Source of the DNA: Paraburkholderia hospita
GTDB taxonomy: Bacteria; Pseudomonadota; Gammaproteobacteria; Burkholderiales; Burkholderiaceae
NCBI RefSeq assembly: GCF_002902965.1
Contig: NZ_CP026108.1
Coordinates: 558,001 to 622,000 of the forward strand
Length of the DNA stretch: 64,000 nucleotides
Direction of reading: 5' to 3'
Part shown: piece after piece, positions 9,208 through 18,374 of the stretch
Position numbering within the stretch: the first letter of the stretch is position 1
How the letters are laid out: every line of letters begins with the position of its first letter
Notes under the pieces: model-generated
What the model saw: only the letters and a program-made list of their open reading frames with translations
Database searches by the model: none
Told to the model about the DNA's origin: nothing
Translations under genes and position numbers: made by a program

Positions 9208-9507
9208 TCAGGAATCCTGTTCTTTAAGCAACTTGTTAGCAAGGGCGCGCGCTGCATCTCGAGCCTGGTCCTCGTGCGCGAAGTCCATTTCGGTTTCTTG
9301 CGGATCGTCGGATTCGGGTTCCGCTCCAACTTCTCGCAGATGAACGATTCCGCGATAAGAGCCTGTAACAGTCTTCATCACGCGAACTCGGGCGATGTGC
9401 GTGTGAGTTGCGTAGATTTCATCTTCCACGACGATCTCCCATTCGCCCTCAAAGGATGGCGGACGCCGTTGAAAACGCAGCCCCACCCTGGGTTTTTCGC
9501 AAAACAT
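9208..9507 (-). CDS. Hypothetical protein (about 99 aa)
   Basis: The frame reads GEWEIVVEDEIYATHTHIARVRV and ends DQARDAARALANKLLKEQDS, a plausible small alpha/beta protein with an acidic middle. No ribosome site precedes ATG 9507, which lies exactly where the SYLF remnant on the opposite strand begins. The original N-terminus may therefore have been lost or replaced. I do not recognise the family. Codon character supports coding from about residue 15 onward. Confidence 0.45.
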   Translation of the reverse strand: MFCEKPRVGLRFQRRPPSFEGEWEIVVEDEIYATHTHIARVRVMKTVTGSYRGIVHLREVGAEPESDDPQETEMDFAHEDQARDAARALANKLLKEQDS

Positions 9508-9509
9508 GG

Positions 9510-9743
9510 ACGTCCAAGGCGATCATTTTCCTGTTCATGACGCAGGATGCGCTGGACCGGTTCCGCAACAGCGAAGGCTGAGCAGCGGGGGTTGACGCGA
9601 CGGTCGCCGTCGTCAAGATCGGGGCGAACGGCAATATCGATACGTCAACGGCGACCGCGCCGGTCGAGGCCTTCGTGCTGACCAATGCCGGCTTGATGGC
9701 CGGTGTCTAACTGGAAGGCACCAAGGTCACACGGCTGAAGATC
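9510..9743 (+). pseudogene. SYLF (YSC84-like) domain remnant with two stops
   Basis: In one frame the sequence reads TSKAIIFLFMTQDALDRF, then a TGA, then DATVAVVKIGANGNIDTSTA, EAFVLTNAGLMAGV, a TAA, and LEGTKVTRLKI. This is the C-terminal half of a SYLF lipid-binding protein, in which the family shows GWS and GVSLEGTKV at the two stop positions. The 5' half is absent. The stops and the truncation indicate a dead gene. The family (often BON/YSC84, secreted) binds lipids. Confidence 0.8.
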
Positions 9744-9843
9744 CGAGCGCCATCCGGCCCGCCCCGGCCCGGATCGCGTTCGCATCCGGTCATCGGGGTC
9801 CCGCCGTACGCGGGGTCAACGACGCGAAGCAGGATGGGCGCGA

Positions 9844-10233
9844 TCAGGGCGAGGCGTATCTGAATTCAGGTAACGCCTTCAGGGAATCCCGGGTCGCGCC
9901 TGGCAGACGCATCTGTTTGTCGGCGACCTGCAGCCCGGCAAAGGGCACCGCGATCAGGTGGGTACCGAGGCCGAGAAAGCCGCCGACCGACAGGATCGCG
10001 TACGTCACGTTATCCTTCGGACTCACAATCAGATCGTCAATCGTTCCGATCGCGTCCCGGCTTTCGTTGTACACGGTCGAGCCGATGACTTTCGAGGCCC
10101 GAAAACCGGACGCCACCTGGATGACATCGACTCGCCTCGCGGTGATCGACTGTGCCGTCCCTTGGGCCCGCAGGGTGCTGGTGGCAAACGCGGTGGCGAG
10201 CATAACGGCGCAGACGGCGATCGCGTACTTCAT
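9844..10233 (-). CDS. Secreted PRC-barrel domain protein
   Basis: About 129 residues, with a clear signal peptide (MKYAIAVCAVMLATAFATST, cleavage near LRAQ-G). The mature part carries a PRC-barrel (about residues 48-120): SKVIGSTVYNESRDAIGTID and YAILSVGGFLGLGTHLIAVP. It is the periplasmic counterpart of the cytoplasmic protein at 5888. The function is unknown; such proteins are often upregulated under stress. GAGG before ATG 10233 sets the start, and the longer upstream frame has no ribosome site at its first codon. Confidence 0.88.
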   Translation of the reverse strand: MKYAIAVCAVMLATAFATSTLRAQGTAQSITARRVDVIQVASGFRASKVIGSTVYNESRDAIGTIDDLIVSPKDNVTYAILSVGGFLGLGTHLIAVPFAGLQVADKQMRLPGATRDSLKALPEFRYASP

Positions 10234-10517
10234 ATCAACCTCGCTACGTGTCAGACAGGCAACGCGCTGGAGCGACAGGGCTGCAGTCGTAATCGTGTCA
10301 GGCGCGGCAAAAGCGATCCTCCTTGCTGCCCACGCTCCTGTCATTCCATGTTAGCGCGTCATTGCAGCGACCGGACAATTTGTTTGCGCATCGCGGCGTC
10401 AACAGGGCGCGCTTCGGCGCCCGGACGATCAGGCACGCTGTTTGCGCATGTTCTGAGCCTGCACGGCAACGGGCACGCAACCCCATCCATGAACCAGTTT
10501 TGCATCGGAGGCCGGCC

Positions 10518-10706
10518 ATGAACAAGGATCAGGTAAAGGGTGTGGCTGAGAAGGTCAAAGGCAAGGTGAATGAGACCATCGGCCGCGCAACGGGCGACCG
10601 GAAACAGGAAGTCAAGGGCGATGTCCAGCAGGCGGCTGGCGAAACACGCAAGAAGGCAGGCGACGTCAAGGAAGCCGTCAAGGACACGACCAGAAAGCCG
10701 GTCTGA
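10518..10706 (+). CDS. CsbD-like stress protein
   Basis: A 62-residue hydrophilic Lys/Glu/Gly-rich protein beginning MNKDQVKGVAEKVKGKVNE, the hallmark of the CsbD family (YjbJ-like), with the second repeat TGDRKQEVKGDVQQAAGETR. The family is induced by general stress; the biochemical role is unknown. GGAGG lies 7 bp before ATG. It is followed 65 bp later by the glycosyltransferase, with which it may share a transcript. Confidence 0.9.
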   Translation: MNKDQVKGVAEKVKGKVNETIGRATGDRKQEVKGDVQQAAGETRKKAGDVKEAVKDTTRKPV

Positions 10707-10771
10707 AGCAGGGTTGCGTCGCGCTTCCGCTAGCATGCGGTCTGCGCGAAGCACCTGAATGGAGACGCCTG

Positions 10772-11836
10772 ATGCGTATCGCGCAGATCGCGCCGTTGCA
10801 CGAAGCGGTTCCGCCAAAGCTGTATGGCGGTACGGAACGCGTGGTGTCTTATCTCACCGAGGCGCTCGTCGGCCTGGGACACGATGTGACGCTGTTCGCA
10901 AGCGGGGATTCGCAGACAGGCGCGCGCCTCGAGCCGGCATGGCCCCACTCGCTGCGGCTCGATCCGGGAATTGGCGACACGTTTGCCCCGCACGTGGTGT
11001 TGCTCGAGAAGGTCCGGCGCGTGGCCCATACGTTTGATGTCCTGCACTTCCATCTGAGCTATCTGCCGTTCCCGACGTTCTCACAACTCAATGTGCCGTT
11101 CGTGACCACGCTGCACGGTCGTCTCGATCTGCCGGAACTGCAACCGGTGTTCGACATTTTCCCGCAGGCGCCCGTTGTTTCGATTTCCAATTCGCAACGG
11201 ATGCCTTTGCCGGGTGCGAACTGGCTCGACACGGTCTATCACGGCCTGCCGGAAACGCTGCTGACGCCGCAAGTGCCAACGGAACCTGCATATCTGGCTT
11301 TCCTCGGCCGGATCTGTGCTGAAAAGCGCGTCGACCTCGCCATCGAGATCGCCGCGCGCGCCGGCCTGCCCCTGAAGATTGCCGCGAAGGTGGACAGGGC
11401 CGATGAAGCCTACTTTGCAAAGGTGATCCAGCCGCTGCTGGCGCTCCCACACGTCGAATTCATCGGCGAGATCAATGACACGCAGAAAGCCGGATTTCTT
11501 TCGGGCGCGCGGGCGCTACTGTTCCCGATCGACTGGTCCGAGCCCTTTGGCCTCGTGATGATCGAGGCAATGGCATGTGGCACGCCGGTCATTGCGTTCA
11601 ACCGGGGTTCGGTCCCGGAGGTGATTGCCCACGGGGTGACGGGCTATATTGTCGAGGATGTGCCAGGGGCAGTCGACGCTGTGACACGGCTCGACGCGCT
11701 TTCGCGAACGGACATTCGTGCGGCCTTCATCCGCCGCTTCACTTCGATGACCATGGCGCAGCACTACATGGACATCTATACCTCGCTTGCCCGGGCAACT
11801 GGACCCACAACATTACGTCAGGTCGTCGCGGGCTGA
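10772..11836 (+). CDS. Glycosyltransferase family 4 protein
   Basis: A 354-residue GT-B fold enzyme. The N-terminal acceptor domain opens MRIAQIAPLHEAVPPKLYGGTE, in which PPKLYGGTER is characteristic of a group of bacterial GT4 enzymes. The C-terminal nucleotide-sugar domain contains FLGRICAEKRVD (about residues 178-188) and the EPFGLVMIE motif (about 257-265) that binds the donor phosphate and ribose. It transfers a sugar from an NDP or other activated donor to an unknown acceptor in the cytoplasm. GGAGA precedes ATG 10772. No other polysaccharide genes are adjacent, so its pathway cannot be inferred. Confidence 0.9.
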   Translation: MRIAQIAPLHEAVPPKLYGGTERVVSYLTEALVGLGHDVTLFASGDSQTGARLEPAWPHSLRLDPGIGDTFAPHVVLLEKVRRVAHTFDVLHFHLSYLPFPTFSQLNVPFVTTLHGRLDLPELQPVFDIFPQAPVVSISNSQRMPLPGANWLDTVYHGLPETLLTPQVPTEPAYLAFLGRICAEKRVDLAIEIAARAGLPLKIAAKVDRADEAYFAKVIQPLLALPHVEFIGEINDTQKAGFLSGARALLFPIDWSEPFGLVMIEAMACGTPVIAFNRGSVPEVIAHGVTGYIVEDVPGAVDAVTRLDALSRTDIRAAFIRRFTSMTMAQHYMDIYTSLARATGPTTLRQVVAG

Positions 11837-11905
11837 CCGGGCCAGGAAACACCTGCCGCCTCCCACAGCAGGTGATCGATCCGGCCGCCCCACGCCTGTC
11901 GTCAG

Positions 11906-12283
11906 TCAGTAGACCGGAAACACGAAATCCGGCGTCGGTGTGAACCGGATTCCGGAATCCGGACAGATGACGCGTCCCCTGACGGCGACCCGCTGTCCCA
12001 GATAAGGTAGCAGAAGCAGCGGGTCTGCTCCGCCGGTCTTCCCCAGCAGGATGTCGGTCACGACCCTGTCGTTGCAGGGCGAGGTCGCCGGCCGATCCAG
12101 CAGAAGGGTGGTGTAGTCGCCAGGCGCGTACTGCCCGTTGCCTTGCTGGATCGTGCCGCTGATCCAGATGTCCTGCTGCAGCGGCAACGTTTTCAGGGGT
12201 GGCTCTGCAGCGAGCGCAGTGACGGACAGTGAGCCCGCGAGGACGACGGCCGACGCCAGCAGTGCATGTGAGCGTTTTCTCAT
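11906..12283 (-). CDS. Secreted hypothetical protein (125 aa)
   Basis: Signal peptide MRKRSHALLASAVVLAGSLS with cleavage near ALAAEPP. The mature part (about 98 residues) has a beta-rich look (QDIWISGTIQQGNG, QRVAVRGRVICPDSGIRFTP) resembling a small OB-like or NirD-like periplasmic domain, with two Cys (C84-type and C108-type positions) that could pair. The family is not recognised. It probably acts in the periplasm. Confidence 0.75.
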   Translation of the reverse strand: MRKRSHALLASAVVLAGSLSVTALAAEPPLKTLPLQQDIWISGTIQQGNGQYAPGDYTTLLLDRPATSPCNDRVVTDILLGKTGGADPLLLLPYLGQRVAVRGRVICPDSGIRFTPTPDFVFPVY

Positions 12284-12370
12284 GATGCGGCTCCCATCTG
12301 GCTTGACGGTATTGGTTCAGGGCGCGGCCTGTGAAGTGCTGCGGGCGGCTGTCCTTGCGGCGCAGCACAA

Positions 12371-12754
12371 TCACTGGATTGGCGGCACGACGCCCAGTTT
12401 CTCGGCGAGCATGCGCTCATACACACCGAAGTGCAGATCGACTTCCTCCTGACTGACTGTCGTCACGATGATGTTCACCTGCTTGGGCGGCAGGCCAAGC
12501 ACCAGTGCAATCGCCGCTTCCAGTTGCGGCGCACAAACGCCGTCTTCCATCAGGGTCGTGCCGACCGCGATATCGTAGGTCTGTTCCTGCTGGAAGACGA
12601 TCTCGACCAGCCGCGCGCGCGCGCTCATGTTGTTGTCGATCGCGAGCCGCACGACCTCCGCCACGCTGCGCATCGTTTCAGTCGGAAAGCCCCTGCTGGA
12701 GCGCAACCTGACGCGGTGCCTGCCCAGCGTGAGCCAGTCCGAATCGAATTCCAT
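12371..12754 (-). CDS. Hypothetical protein (127 aa)
   Basis: Begins MEFDSDWLTLGRHRVRLRSS after GGAGG and ends EKLGVVPPIQ. The sequence has a mixed alpha/beta profile with IVTTVSQEEVDLHFGVYERM near the C-terminus. It lies 87 bp upstream of the secreted 125-residue gene on the same strand and may share its transcript. I do not recognise the family. Confidence 0.65.
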   Translation of the reverse strand: MEFDSDWLTLGRHRVRLRSSRGFPTETMRSVAEVVRLAIDNNMSARARLVEIVFQQEQTYDIAVGTTLMEDGVCAPQLEAAIALVLGLPPKQVNIIVTTVSQEEVDLHFGVYERMLAEKLGVVPPIQ

Positions 12755-13000
12755 GATGTCCTCCGGTTGCCGTTGCAATGCATCGCGATAATAGGATTTG
12801 GCAGGCGGTTTTCAAGAGCGGATTTTCACCACCACCCCTTGAAATTTCCGCTGTAGCACCTATTTTGGATTTCGCTCAGGCAGACGCGCTGGTGGTATCG
12901 GGCGCGCTGCGTGTTTCGATTTGTTTGCCAGCAGCCTGGCAGGCGGACTGGAGCGCGTAGGCCCGTTCGCCTCCATGCTGCATTCAAGGAGGATACGACC

Positions 13001-13107
13001 ATGAGTGATCTCTATCCCGGAACCAACCTGTTCAGCGAACTCGACCGTCTGCAGCGCGAGATGGCGAGCCTGTTCGGTGGCTTCCCGTCCAGCATCCGTG
13101 CCGGCCG
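13001..13107 (+). pseudogene. Hsp20 small heat-shock gene, 5' fragment
   Basis: A strong AAGGAGG site precedes ATG 13001. The 36 codons read MSDLYPGTNLFSELDRLQRE and FGGFPSSIRAGR, the typical N-terminus of the Burkholderia Hsp20 chaperones. The frame then enters the terminal repeat of an IS6-family element, so the alpha-crystallin domain is missing and does not reappear on the other side. The gene is dead; Hsp20 proteins normally hold unfolded proteins under heat stress. Confidence 0.85.
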
Positions 13108-13896
13108 GGCTCTGTCGCAACAAGGCATCAAGGTAAAATCCGGCTAATGGAAATTGCTGACGACCACGATGGCCAAGACGACGAAGACGCCACGCAAGAC
13201 GTTGCCACCTGACATCGGCAAGGTGATGAAGCGACTGCACTATCCGCTCGATATAATCCTGCTGTGCGTGCGGTGGTACGTGGCTTATTCGCTGAGCCTG
13301 CGAAACCTCGAGGAAATGATGGCAGAACGAGGTTTCGAGGTGGACCATTCGACGGTACACCGCTGGGTCATCAAGCTCATCCCGCTATTCGAAAAAGCGT
13401 TTCGCCAGCACAAGCGACCGGTCGGCAAGAGCTGGAGGATGGATGAGACCTATATTAAGGTGGGCGGCCAGTGGAAGTACCTGTACCGCGCGGTGGACAA
13501 GGCCGGCAATACCGTCGATTTCCTGCTTCGAGCCCATCGCGACAAGGCTGCCGCGCGTCGCTATTTCGAGAAGGCCATCGACCAGAACGGCGAGCCGCAG
13601 ACCATCACCGTGGATAAGAGCGGCGCCAATCTCGCCGCTCTGCAAGCCATCAACGCCGAACGGCAAACGCCGATCAAGATCCGGCAGATCAAGTATTTGA
13701 ACAACATTGTCGAACAGGATCATCGCACCATCAAACGTATCGTCAAGCCGATGATGGGCTTCAAGAATTTTCACTGCGCCCGCGTCATCCTGTCAGGCAT
13801 CGAAGTGATGCATATGATCAGGAAAGGGCAGATGAAAGACGCCGCCATCGAACGGACCGTTGCCGACCAATTCTATTCACTGGTTACTTAAGCAGT
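13108..13896 (+). mobile_element. IS6-family element lacking its right end
   Basis: The left end GGCTCTGTCGCAACAAGG (13108) matches the usual IS6-family terminus and abuts the broken Hsp20 gene. The transposase is intact, but no inverted copy of the end appears after it; within about 10-25 bp the sequence passes into another transposase fragment. The element is thus truncated on the right and probably immobile. Confidence 0.75.
13169..13891 (+). CDS. IS6-family transposase
   Basis: About 240 residues, close to the IS6 norm (about 235). It contains SLSLRNLEEMMAERGFEVDH (helix-turn-helix region), and the DDE residues in MDETYIKVGGQWKYLYRAVD, ITVDKSGAN and NIVEQDHRTIKR. The frame is uninterrupted. 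Cointegrate-forming transposition would need two intact ends, which the element no longer has. Confidence 0.93.
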   Translation: MAKTTKTPRKTLPPDIGKVMKRLHYPLDIILLCVRWYVAYSLSLRNLEEMMAERGFEVDHSTVHRWVIKLIPLFEKAFRQHKRPVGKSWRMDETYIKVGGQWKYLYRAVDKAGNTVDFLLRAHRDKAAARRYFEKAIDQNGEPQTITVDKSGANLAALQAINAERQTPIKIRQIKYLNNIVEQDHRTIKRIVKPMMGFKNFHCARVILSGIEVMHMIRKGQMKDAAIERTVADQFYSLVT

Positions 13897-14296
13897 TCTT
13901 ACCATATCGAAACTGCCTCATCCCGCCATCCATAGTGCGACACAACCGCGGCTCACGCGCATCGCCCGCGCGGTGGGGCTGGACCTGCGGGGAACCGTCG
14001 TGAGTCTGGATGGCGTGTACGATTGCCGGCGCAACCGCAAAGCTATTTTCAATCGCGGCATGGTGCCCAATATCAACGCGAATTCGCGCGGCAGGAAAGC
14101 GCAGAAGCGCGGCCGCAAGGCACTGTTTGATGCGGCCATTTTCAAGGAGCGGTTCAGGACGATCGAGCGCGTGTTCGCCTGGGAAGACAAGTTCCGTCGC
14201 CTGCTGCTACGTTTCGAGCGAATCAGTCAGTTGCACTATGCGTTAAAGACGCTCGCTTATACGATGATCAACCTGCGCCACTACTGCCACAGCTGA
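13897..14296 (+). pseudogene. C-terminal fragment of a DDE transposase (IS5-like)
   Basis: An open frame starting without a start codon reads VSLDGVYDCRRNRKAIFNRGM, then GRKALFDAAIFKERFRTIER and LLLRFERISQLHYALKTLAY, ending NLRHYCHS. This is the C-terminal third of a DDE_Tnp_1 transposase, including the catalytic glutamate segment TIERVFAWEDKF. The N-terminal part was removed where the IS6 element ends. I place it in the IS5/IS4 superfamily without naming the group. Confidence 0.75.
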
Positions 14297-14604
14297 GCTC
14301 CCGCTCGAGATCTTTGTTCCAGTCGGCGCATCACGCCGTGATCCCGTTCGTTTGCGCCATACCGAAATCTTCGCGCCACGACACATCGTCGCGTCGCGCG
14401 CTTCGCCGCAGCCATTTCTTCCCATCCCAGGCGCTCGTCCAACCGTGTTGTGTCGAGCCTGATCGAAACCCGCAACCAGTTGCGTGTCTCCCAACACCTG
14501 GCTGCACGAACGCGTGCGGAGCTCCGGCTGCCCCGCTGGACCGACGCGCGGCACACGCAATGCTCGCTACGATTAGCCTCGTCATTTCGCCCTTGGAGGA
14601 GAAC
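14297..14604. other. Intergenic, no supported gene
   Basis: Frames here on both strands lack ribosome sites and family resemblance. The right end holds the GGAGGAG site of the next gene. Confidence 0.45.
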
Positions 14605-14892
14605 ATGTCAAGCCAAGCATATGCGCCCTACCGCGGATGCGGGATCGCGGTCCACGTTACGGTGGTGAAGTCGCATGCGCTCGGTGGCGCATGTCGGCGC
14701 TTCCGGGTGTCATGGACGGTCTCATTGCCCGGGGAAACGCAGCAGAAGCTTGCAAACTTTCCAGAGCAGTTTGACTTCCTGACGGAGCAAGAGGCGTTCA
14801 GGTACGGCGAGAATCGGGCGCACACATTCATCGATTCCGTTCTTTGCGTGCCTGCCCAAGGCCCCGGCTTGCAAACCCGTATTCACAAATAA
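14605..14892 (+). CDS. Small conserved hypothetical (95 aa, APYRG type)
   Basis: Starts at ATG 14605 directly after TTGGAGGAGAAC. The product begins MSSQAYAPYRGCGIAVHVTV and has GGACRRFRVSWTVSLPG and LTEQEAFRYGENRAHTFIDS, a pattern I recall from Burkholderia hypotheticals that accompany stress genes. It is predicted to be a compact alpha/beta cytoplasmic protein. The longer frame that starts at 14314 lacks a ribosome site. Confidence 0.75.
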   Translation: MSSQAYAPYRGCGIAVHVTVVKSHALGGACRRFRVSWTVSLPGETQQKLANFPEQFDFLTEQEAFRYGENRAHTFIDSVLCVPAQGPGLQTRIHK

Positions 14893-15119
14893 CGCTCTTA
14901 TGGATCAAGCCGCAGCGCATGTCACATGCGCGAGGCTACACATTTGCTGCGGATCATATGGCGCCCATCAACACCCGAAAAAAATGGCTCAAACGGCACC
15001 CGCTCAACGACGTGCCACCTCAGCGGAGCTGGTGTCTGCGTTCGGATACCCTTCGCACCTTGTGGCTGGTTGTCTTTATCGCTGATCAGCTAACGAAGAC
15101 CGGTTGACAGGGGCCATTA

Positions 15120-16033
15120 GAGACGGATTCAAAAAGACTGCTCCGTCCGTCTGCAGATGTTCCAGCAGACAAGAGACCAACCGAGTTTGAGAAATGCTTC
15201 GTGAATGTCGGCGCGATGTTCGAACCGAATGCGAAGACGACGGAAGTTGTGAAGCCACGCATGAGTACGTTCGACAACCCAGCGGAATTTGCCGAGACCA
15301 CTGCCGTGTTCTGTCCGGCGCTTGGCAATCACCGGCTTGATGCCGCGCTCGCGAAGTTTCTGGCGATGCGCCTCGGAGTCATAGCCACGGTCTGCGTAGA
15401 TGACTTTGGGCTTCTGAAGAGGTCGGCCACGTACGCCGCGAATCGGTGGAATGGCGTCGACCAGTGGCAGCAGTTGGGTGACGTCGTTGCGATTCGCGCC
15501 TGTCAGGAGCGCGCTGACAGGAACGCCGTTGGCGTCTACGAGGATGTGGTGCTTGGAACCTGGTCGCGCGCGATCCGTGGGGTTCGGACCAGTTTTTCGC
15601 CCGCCCCGACGGCTCGCACAGATGAAGAGTCGACGGCTGCTCGCGAGAAGTCCAGTTCGCCTGCCTCGCGTAACTTCGCCAGCAGTAGCTCGTGCAGTCG
15701 CTTCCACACGCCCGCCTTCTGCCAGTCGCGCAACCGTCTCCAGCAGGTTGAGCCCGAGCCAAATCCCAATTTTGTCGACAGGTCGCGCCAGCGAATACCG
15801 GTCTTGAGCACGAACAGGATGCCGTTCAGTGCAGCCCGGTTGGCAACCGGCAACCGGCCTGGATACTTCTTGCGCCGTGGTTTTCGCGTTGGCAGCAATG
15901 GCTCGATCAGTGCCCACAGTTCGTCATCAACAATCGGCGCGCCCATCCTTGGTTCCCGTTGTTCAGATGACCAAGGTTAACAGCTTGCCGAAAAGGTTAA
16001 CAGCCCCCACCGGGGTCTTTCTGATTCCGTCTC
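15120..16033 (-). mobile_element. Complete IS5-family element (IS427-like), 914 bp
   Basis: Inverted ends GAGACGGATTCAAAAAGAC (15120) and, reversed, GAGACGGAATCAGAAAGAC (ending 16033) enclose a two-frame transposase. TTA flanks both ends (15117-15119 and 16034-16036), the usual small target duplication of the IS427 group. The element appears intact apart from differences between its ends. A direct repeat GGTTAACAGC occurs twice near its right end (about 15975-16005). Confidence 0.88.
15129..15946 (-). CDS. IS5-family transposase, two overlapping frames
   Basis: The first frame (from ATG 15946) reads MGAPIVDDELWALIEPLLPT and LNGILFVLKTGIRWRDLSTK and reaches the catalytic AAVDSSSVRAVG. The second frame continues RRGGRKTGPNPTDRARPGSK, YADRGYDSEAHRQKLRERGI and WVVERTHAWLHNF to 15129. 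The frames overlap around the A-rich sequence CGAAAAACTGG, consistent with the programmed frameshift that makes the full transposase in IS427-group elements. DDE residues are all present. Confidence 0.88.
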
Positions 16034-17583
16034 TTAGTGCGCCACTTAATCTGGGGCCCAGATGGACATCTGGAGCATGGCGCGCCGCACGCACCTGTCA
16101 TCGGCGGTCGGGGCCATACAGCGTAGCATTGTTGAGCTGGCCGCACTACTGGTCGCGGCCCTCTTGACCGGCGAAGCACCGGCCCCGACGATCAGCGCCG
16201 TCACAGCGTCGTATTGCACATGCGTGGAGATGAGTTCGCCTCAGTTAAGGTCCTTCATCCAATTTGCCAGCAGTCGCAACCGCCGTCGGCCTGACATGAT
16301 CGCCTCGCCCCTCCCCGCCACCGAGCTACCGAGCACGGCAGCGGGAGCACAACTCGGCGCCTTGCCGCTGATTACAATCAAACGCGCGAAGAAGGAACAG
16401 GTTGAACCTGGGAAGACAGTTGTATCACTAGTGGCGGCACCCGACCGGCCGCCGGTTGCCGAGCATTTCTGCCGCATCAGCCCTATCGCGCTGAATTAAC
16501 CGCTCGCCAAGGACAAGGACAAAAGCATCGAGATCCCCTGGTCCGTGATTCGCTACAAAAGCAGACAATGTTTCGCCGATTGCCTGCATTAACGAGGATT
16601 GAGTGAGGGTACTCGCGATCACCGACGCTCCGCGGGCTAATTCGAGCGTGTATCTGGCTTCAATCAGAGAGCGATTAGCGTTGAGCCGACCGCTTTTTGC
16701 CACTCGCCTGTTTGCGGTTCTCTCAGTCATTTCGTTGCAATAGCAACTACTACTTTGACGCAAGGCAGTAGATGATTACGTGAATCTCCTCGTCCGCCGC
16801 ACCTACGATAAAAGAGCTGGCGAAAAGCACCGGCCTTTAAGTGCCGAAGTACGATGGTACAGCCTTCGGCGACGTAAATGATGTAATTTTCTGTCTTGCG
16901 CCTCACTCAGAGTTTCCCTTATTTTGCGTGAGAACAAACAGACCGCCGCCACCTTAAATAATGCAATGTGGATGAATGTTACTAAATGATCTCCGAAAAC
17001 GCGAGACAAACATCTCGTCGTTATCCGCCAGATTATTTGTATTCGGAGCGGCGACAACGCAATGCCTCAAGCACGCGGAAGCAGGTGACGGCCCCTTCTC
17101 CTTATAAAGAGCCAAGTATCGAAAGGGGTCATCAGCAGTCGATGTACGCTCTGGGCCGATCCGGCCGCCGCATTCAAGCGCACTAGCCTCAAGACACCTT
17201 CGAACAAAGGCGACAAAATATTCTGAGACGCATTTGCAGAATCGTTCACGAAGAGTTATCGCATGCAACCGAATCGCGATCCGCCTGGGATGTTGGTTGC
17301 CCAGTTTCCCGGATCCCCGTGCTTCTGGCAGTTATCGACAAACGCTCCGAGAAACTGGAAATCCTTATTATCAGAAGTAGCAGAAGAAAGGGCATCGAGT
17401 GCGGTGAGTCACGCACCGCCGATCAGCGGTATATGCCGAAGATCAACTATGCGTGGCCGTGCCGATGACCTCAGCAGCCCGATGAGCGAGGGTGTCGATA
17501 CTCTGTGCTGCTATTTGTGCGCGTCGAGCTGACGTTTCAGTGGTGCAAACACGACCCGCATCAGGTCACAGACTGCAGGCTGT
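16034..17583. other. Gene-poor 1.5-kb stretch
   Basis: Apart from one possible minus-strand gene (16428-16730) I see no supported coding sequence. Base composition is lower in GC around 16800-17250 than in neighbouring genes, which suggests foreign or decayed DNA. Confidence 0.4.
16428..16730 (-). CDS. Possible hypothetical protein (100 aa)
   Basis: From ATG 16730 the frame encodes MTERTANRRVAKSGRLNANR and LMQAIGETLSAFVANHGPGD and GERLIQRDRADAAEMLG, a helical cytoplasmic-looking protein. There is no clear ribosome site, and codon use is less GC-rich than in the surrounding real genes. It could be a horizontally acquired small gene or chance; the family is not recognised. Confidence 0.3.
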   Translation of the reverse strand: MTERTANRRVAKSGRLNANRSLIEARYTLELARGASVIASTLTQSSLMQAIGETLSAFVANHGPGDLDAFVLVLGERLIQRDRADAAEMLGNRRPVGCRH

Positions 17584-17796
17584 CTAGCCCTGCGAGGTGT
17601 CTTCGGCTGCTGCCGACCCTTCGCCGGTAGCACCGTCGCTCGCGCCGTGCCGACGCTTTTCGTCCGCAATCTCAGCTTCGACAACGTTTCGCGCTTTTCG
17701 CCAATATTCGTCCGCACACCCCTCCATGCTCCCGTCTTCCTGCCACAGCGAATAAGCTTTAGCGCGGATGCGCTGCTCTACCGTTTCTCCATCCAT
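17584..17796 (-). CDS. DUF2934 domain protein
   Basis: A 70-residue protein beginning MDGETVEQRIRAKAYSLWQE and continuing GSMEGCADEYWRKARNVVEA, which is the DUF2934 signature (I..RAY.LWE..G.P.G.A..HW..A...I). The C-terminus is a low-complexity Gly/Ala/Ser tail. The domain is of unknown function, common in Burkholderia and rhizobia, often near stress genes. GGGAG before ATG 17796 sets the start; the upstream extension is not supported. Confidence 0.85.
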   Translation of the reverse strand: MDGETVEQRIRAKAYSLWQEDGSMEGCADEYWRKARNVVEAEIADEKRRHGASDGATGEGSAAAEDTSQG

Positions 17797-18155
17797 GAGA
17801 ACTCCCGAGGCAAGATTGGATACGCCATTGTGCGCGCGAATTCGACTCCTGGTGTGCACAAACCCATTGGTCGAGGAGACTCGATCACATTGGGACCTCC
17901 GGGCTTGGTCGTGGCAGATCCGTTCTGCATCGCGCCTCTCCACATTGTGTAGCGCCGTTCCGTGACGTTAAGCAGGGCGATCTGCTGGATCCGAAAACTG
18001 CCGGCCGGTGGGCCGACCCTTTATTGAGAACGCCCTCCCGTCTGAATTCTCATTCAATGAAAGATTCATGGTGGCCTGAGCCAGACGACGCGTCGAGGAC
18101 CAGGACGCGACATGACCGTTTCAGTCGGCGACCAGTTCGTCAGTCAGGTCGGCGG

Positions 18156-18374
18156 CTACGCCGGTGCCATGAATGCGCAAAAGCATTCCGATTTTTCGTA
18201 AATTTCTGACGAATCGTCGCCGTCACCGTCCTCTGTGCATCCAACAGGCGCTGTCAGGGGCCGCGATGTATCGATCCCAGTCAGCTCGAGCGCCGCATCG
18301 ATGATTTCGAGTTCATCGCGAAAATCGAACGTCCATTCCTTGCCCGCGCACCGGCTACTGCCGTCGCATGTCAC
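18156..18374 (-). CDS. Possible hypothetical protein fragment
   Basis: The frame encodes CAGKEWTFDFRDELEIIDAA, ELTGIDTSRPLTAPVG and an acidic tail GDGDDSS, and remains open upstream to about 18434 (QATLIEALLVALRALVTCD) without an ATG. The coding look is good but no ribosome site is found, so the N-terminus may be truncated. The family is not recognised. Confidence 0.3.
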   Translation of the reverse strand: MTCDGSSRCAGKEWTFDFRDELEIIDAALELTGIDTSRPLTAPVGCTEDGDGDDSSEIYEKSECFCAFMAPA

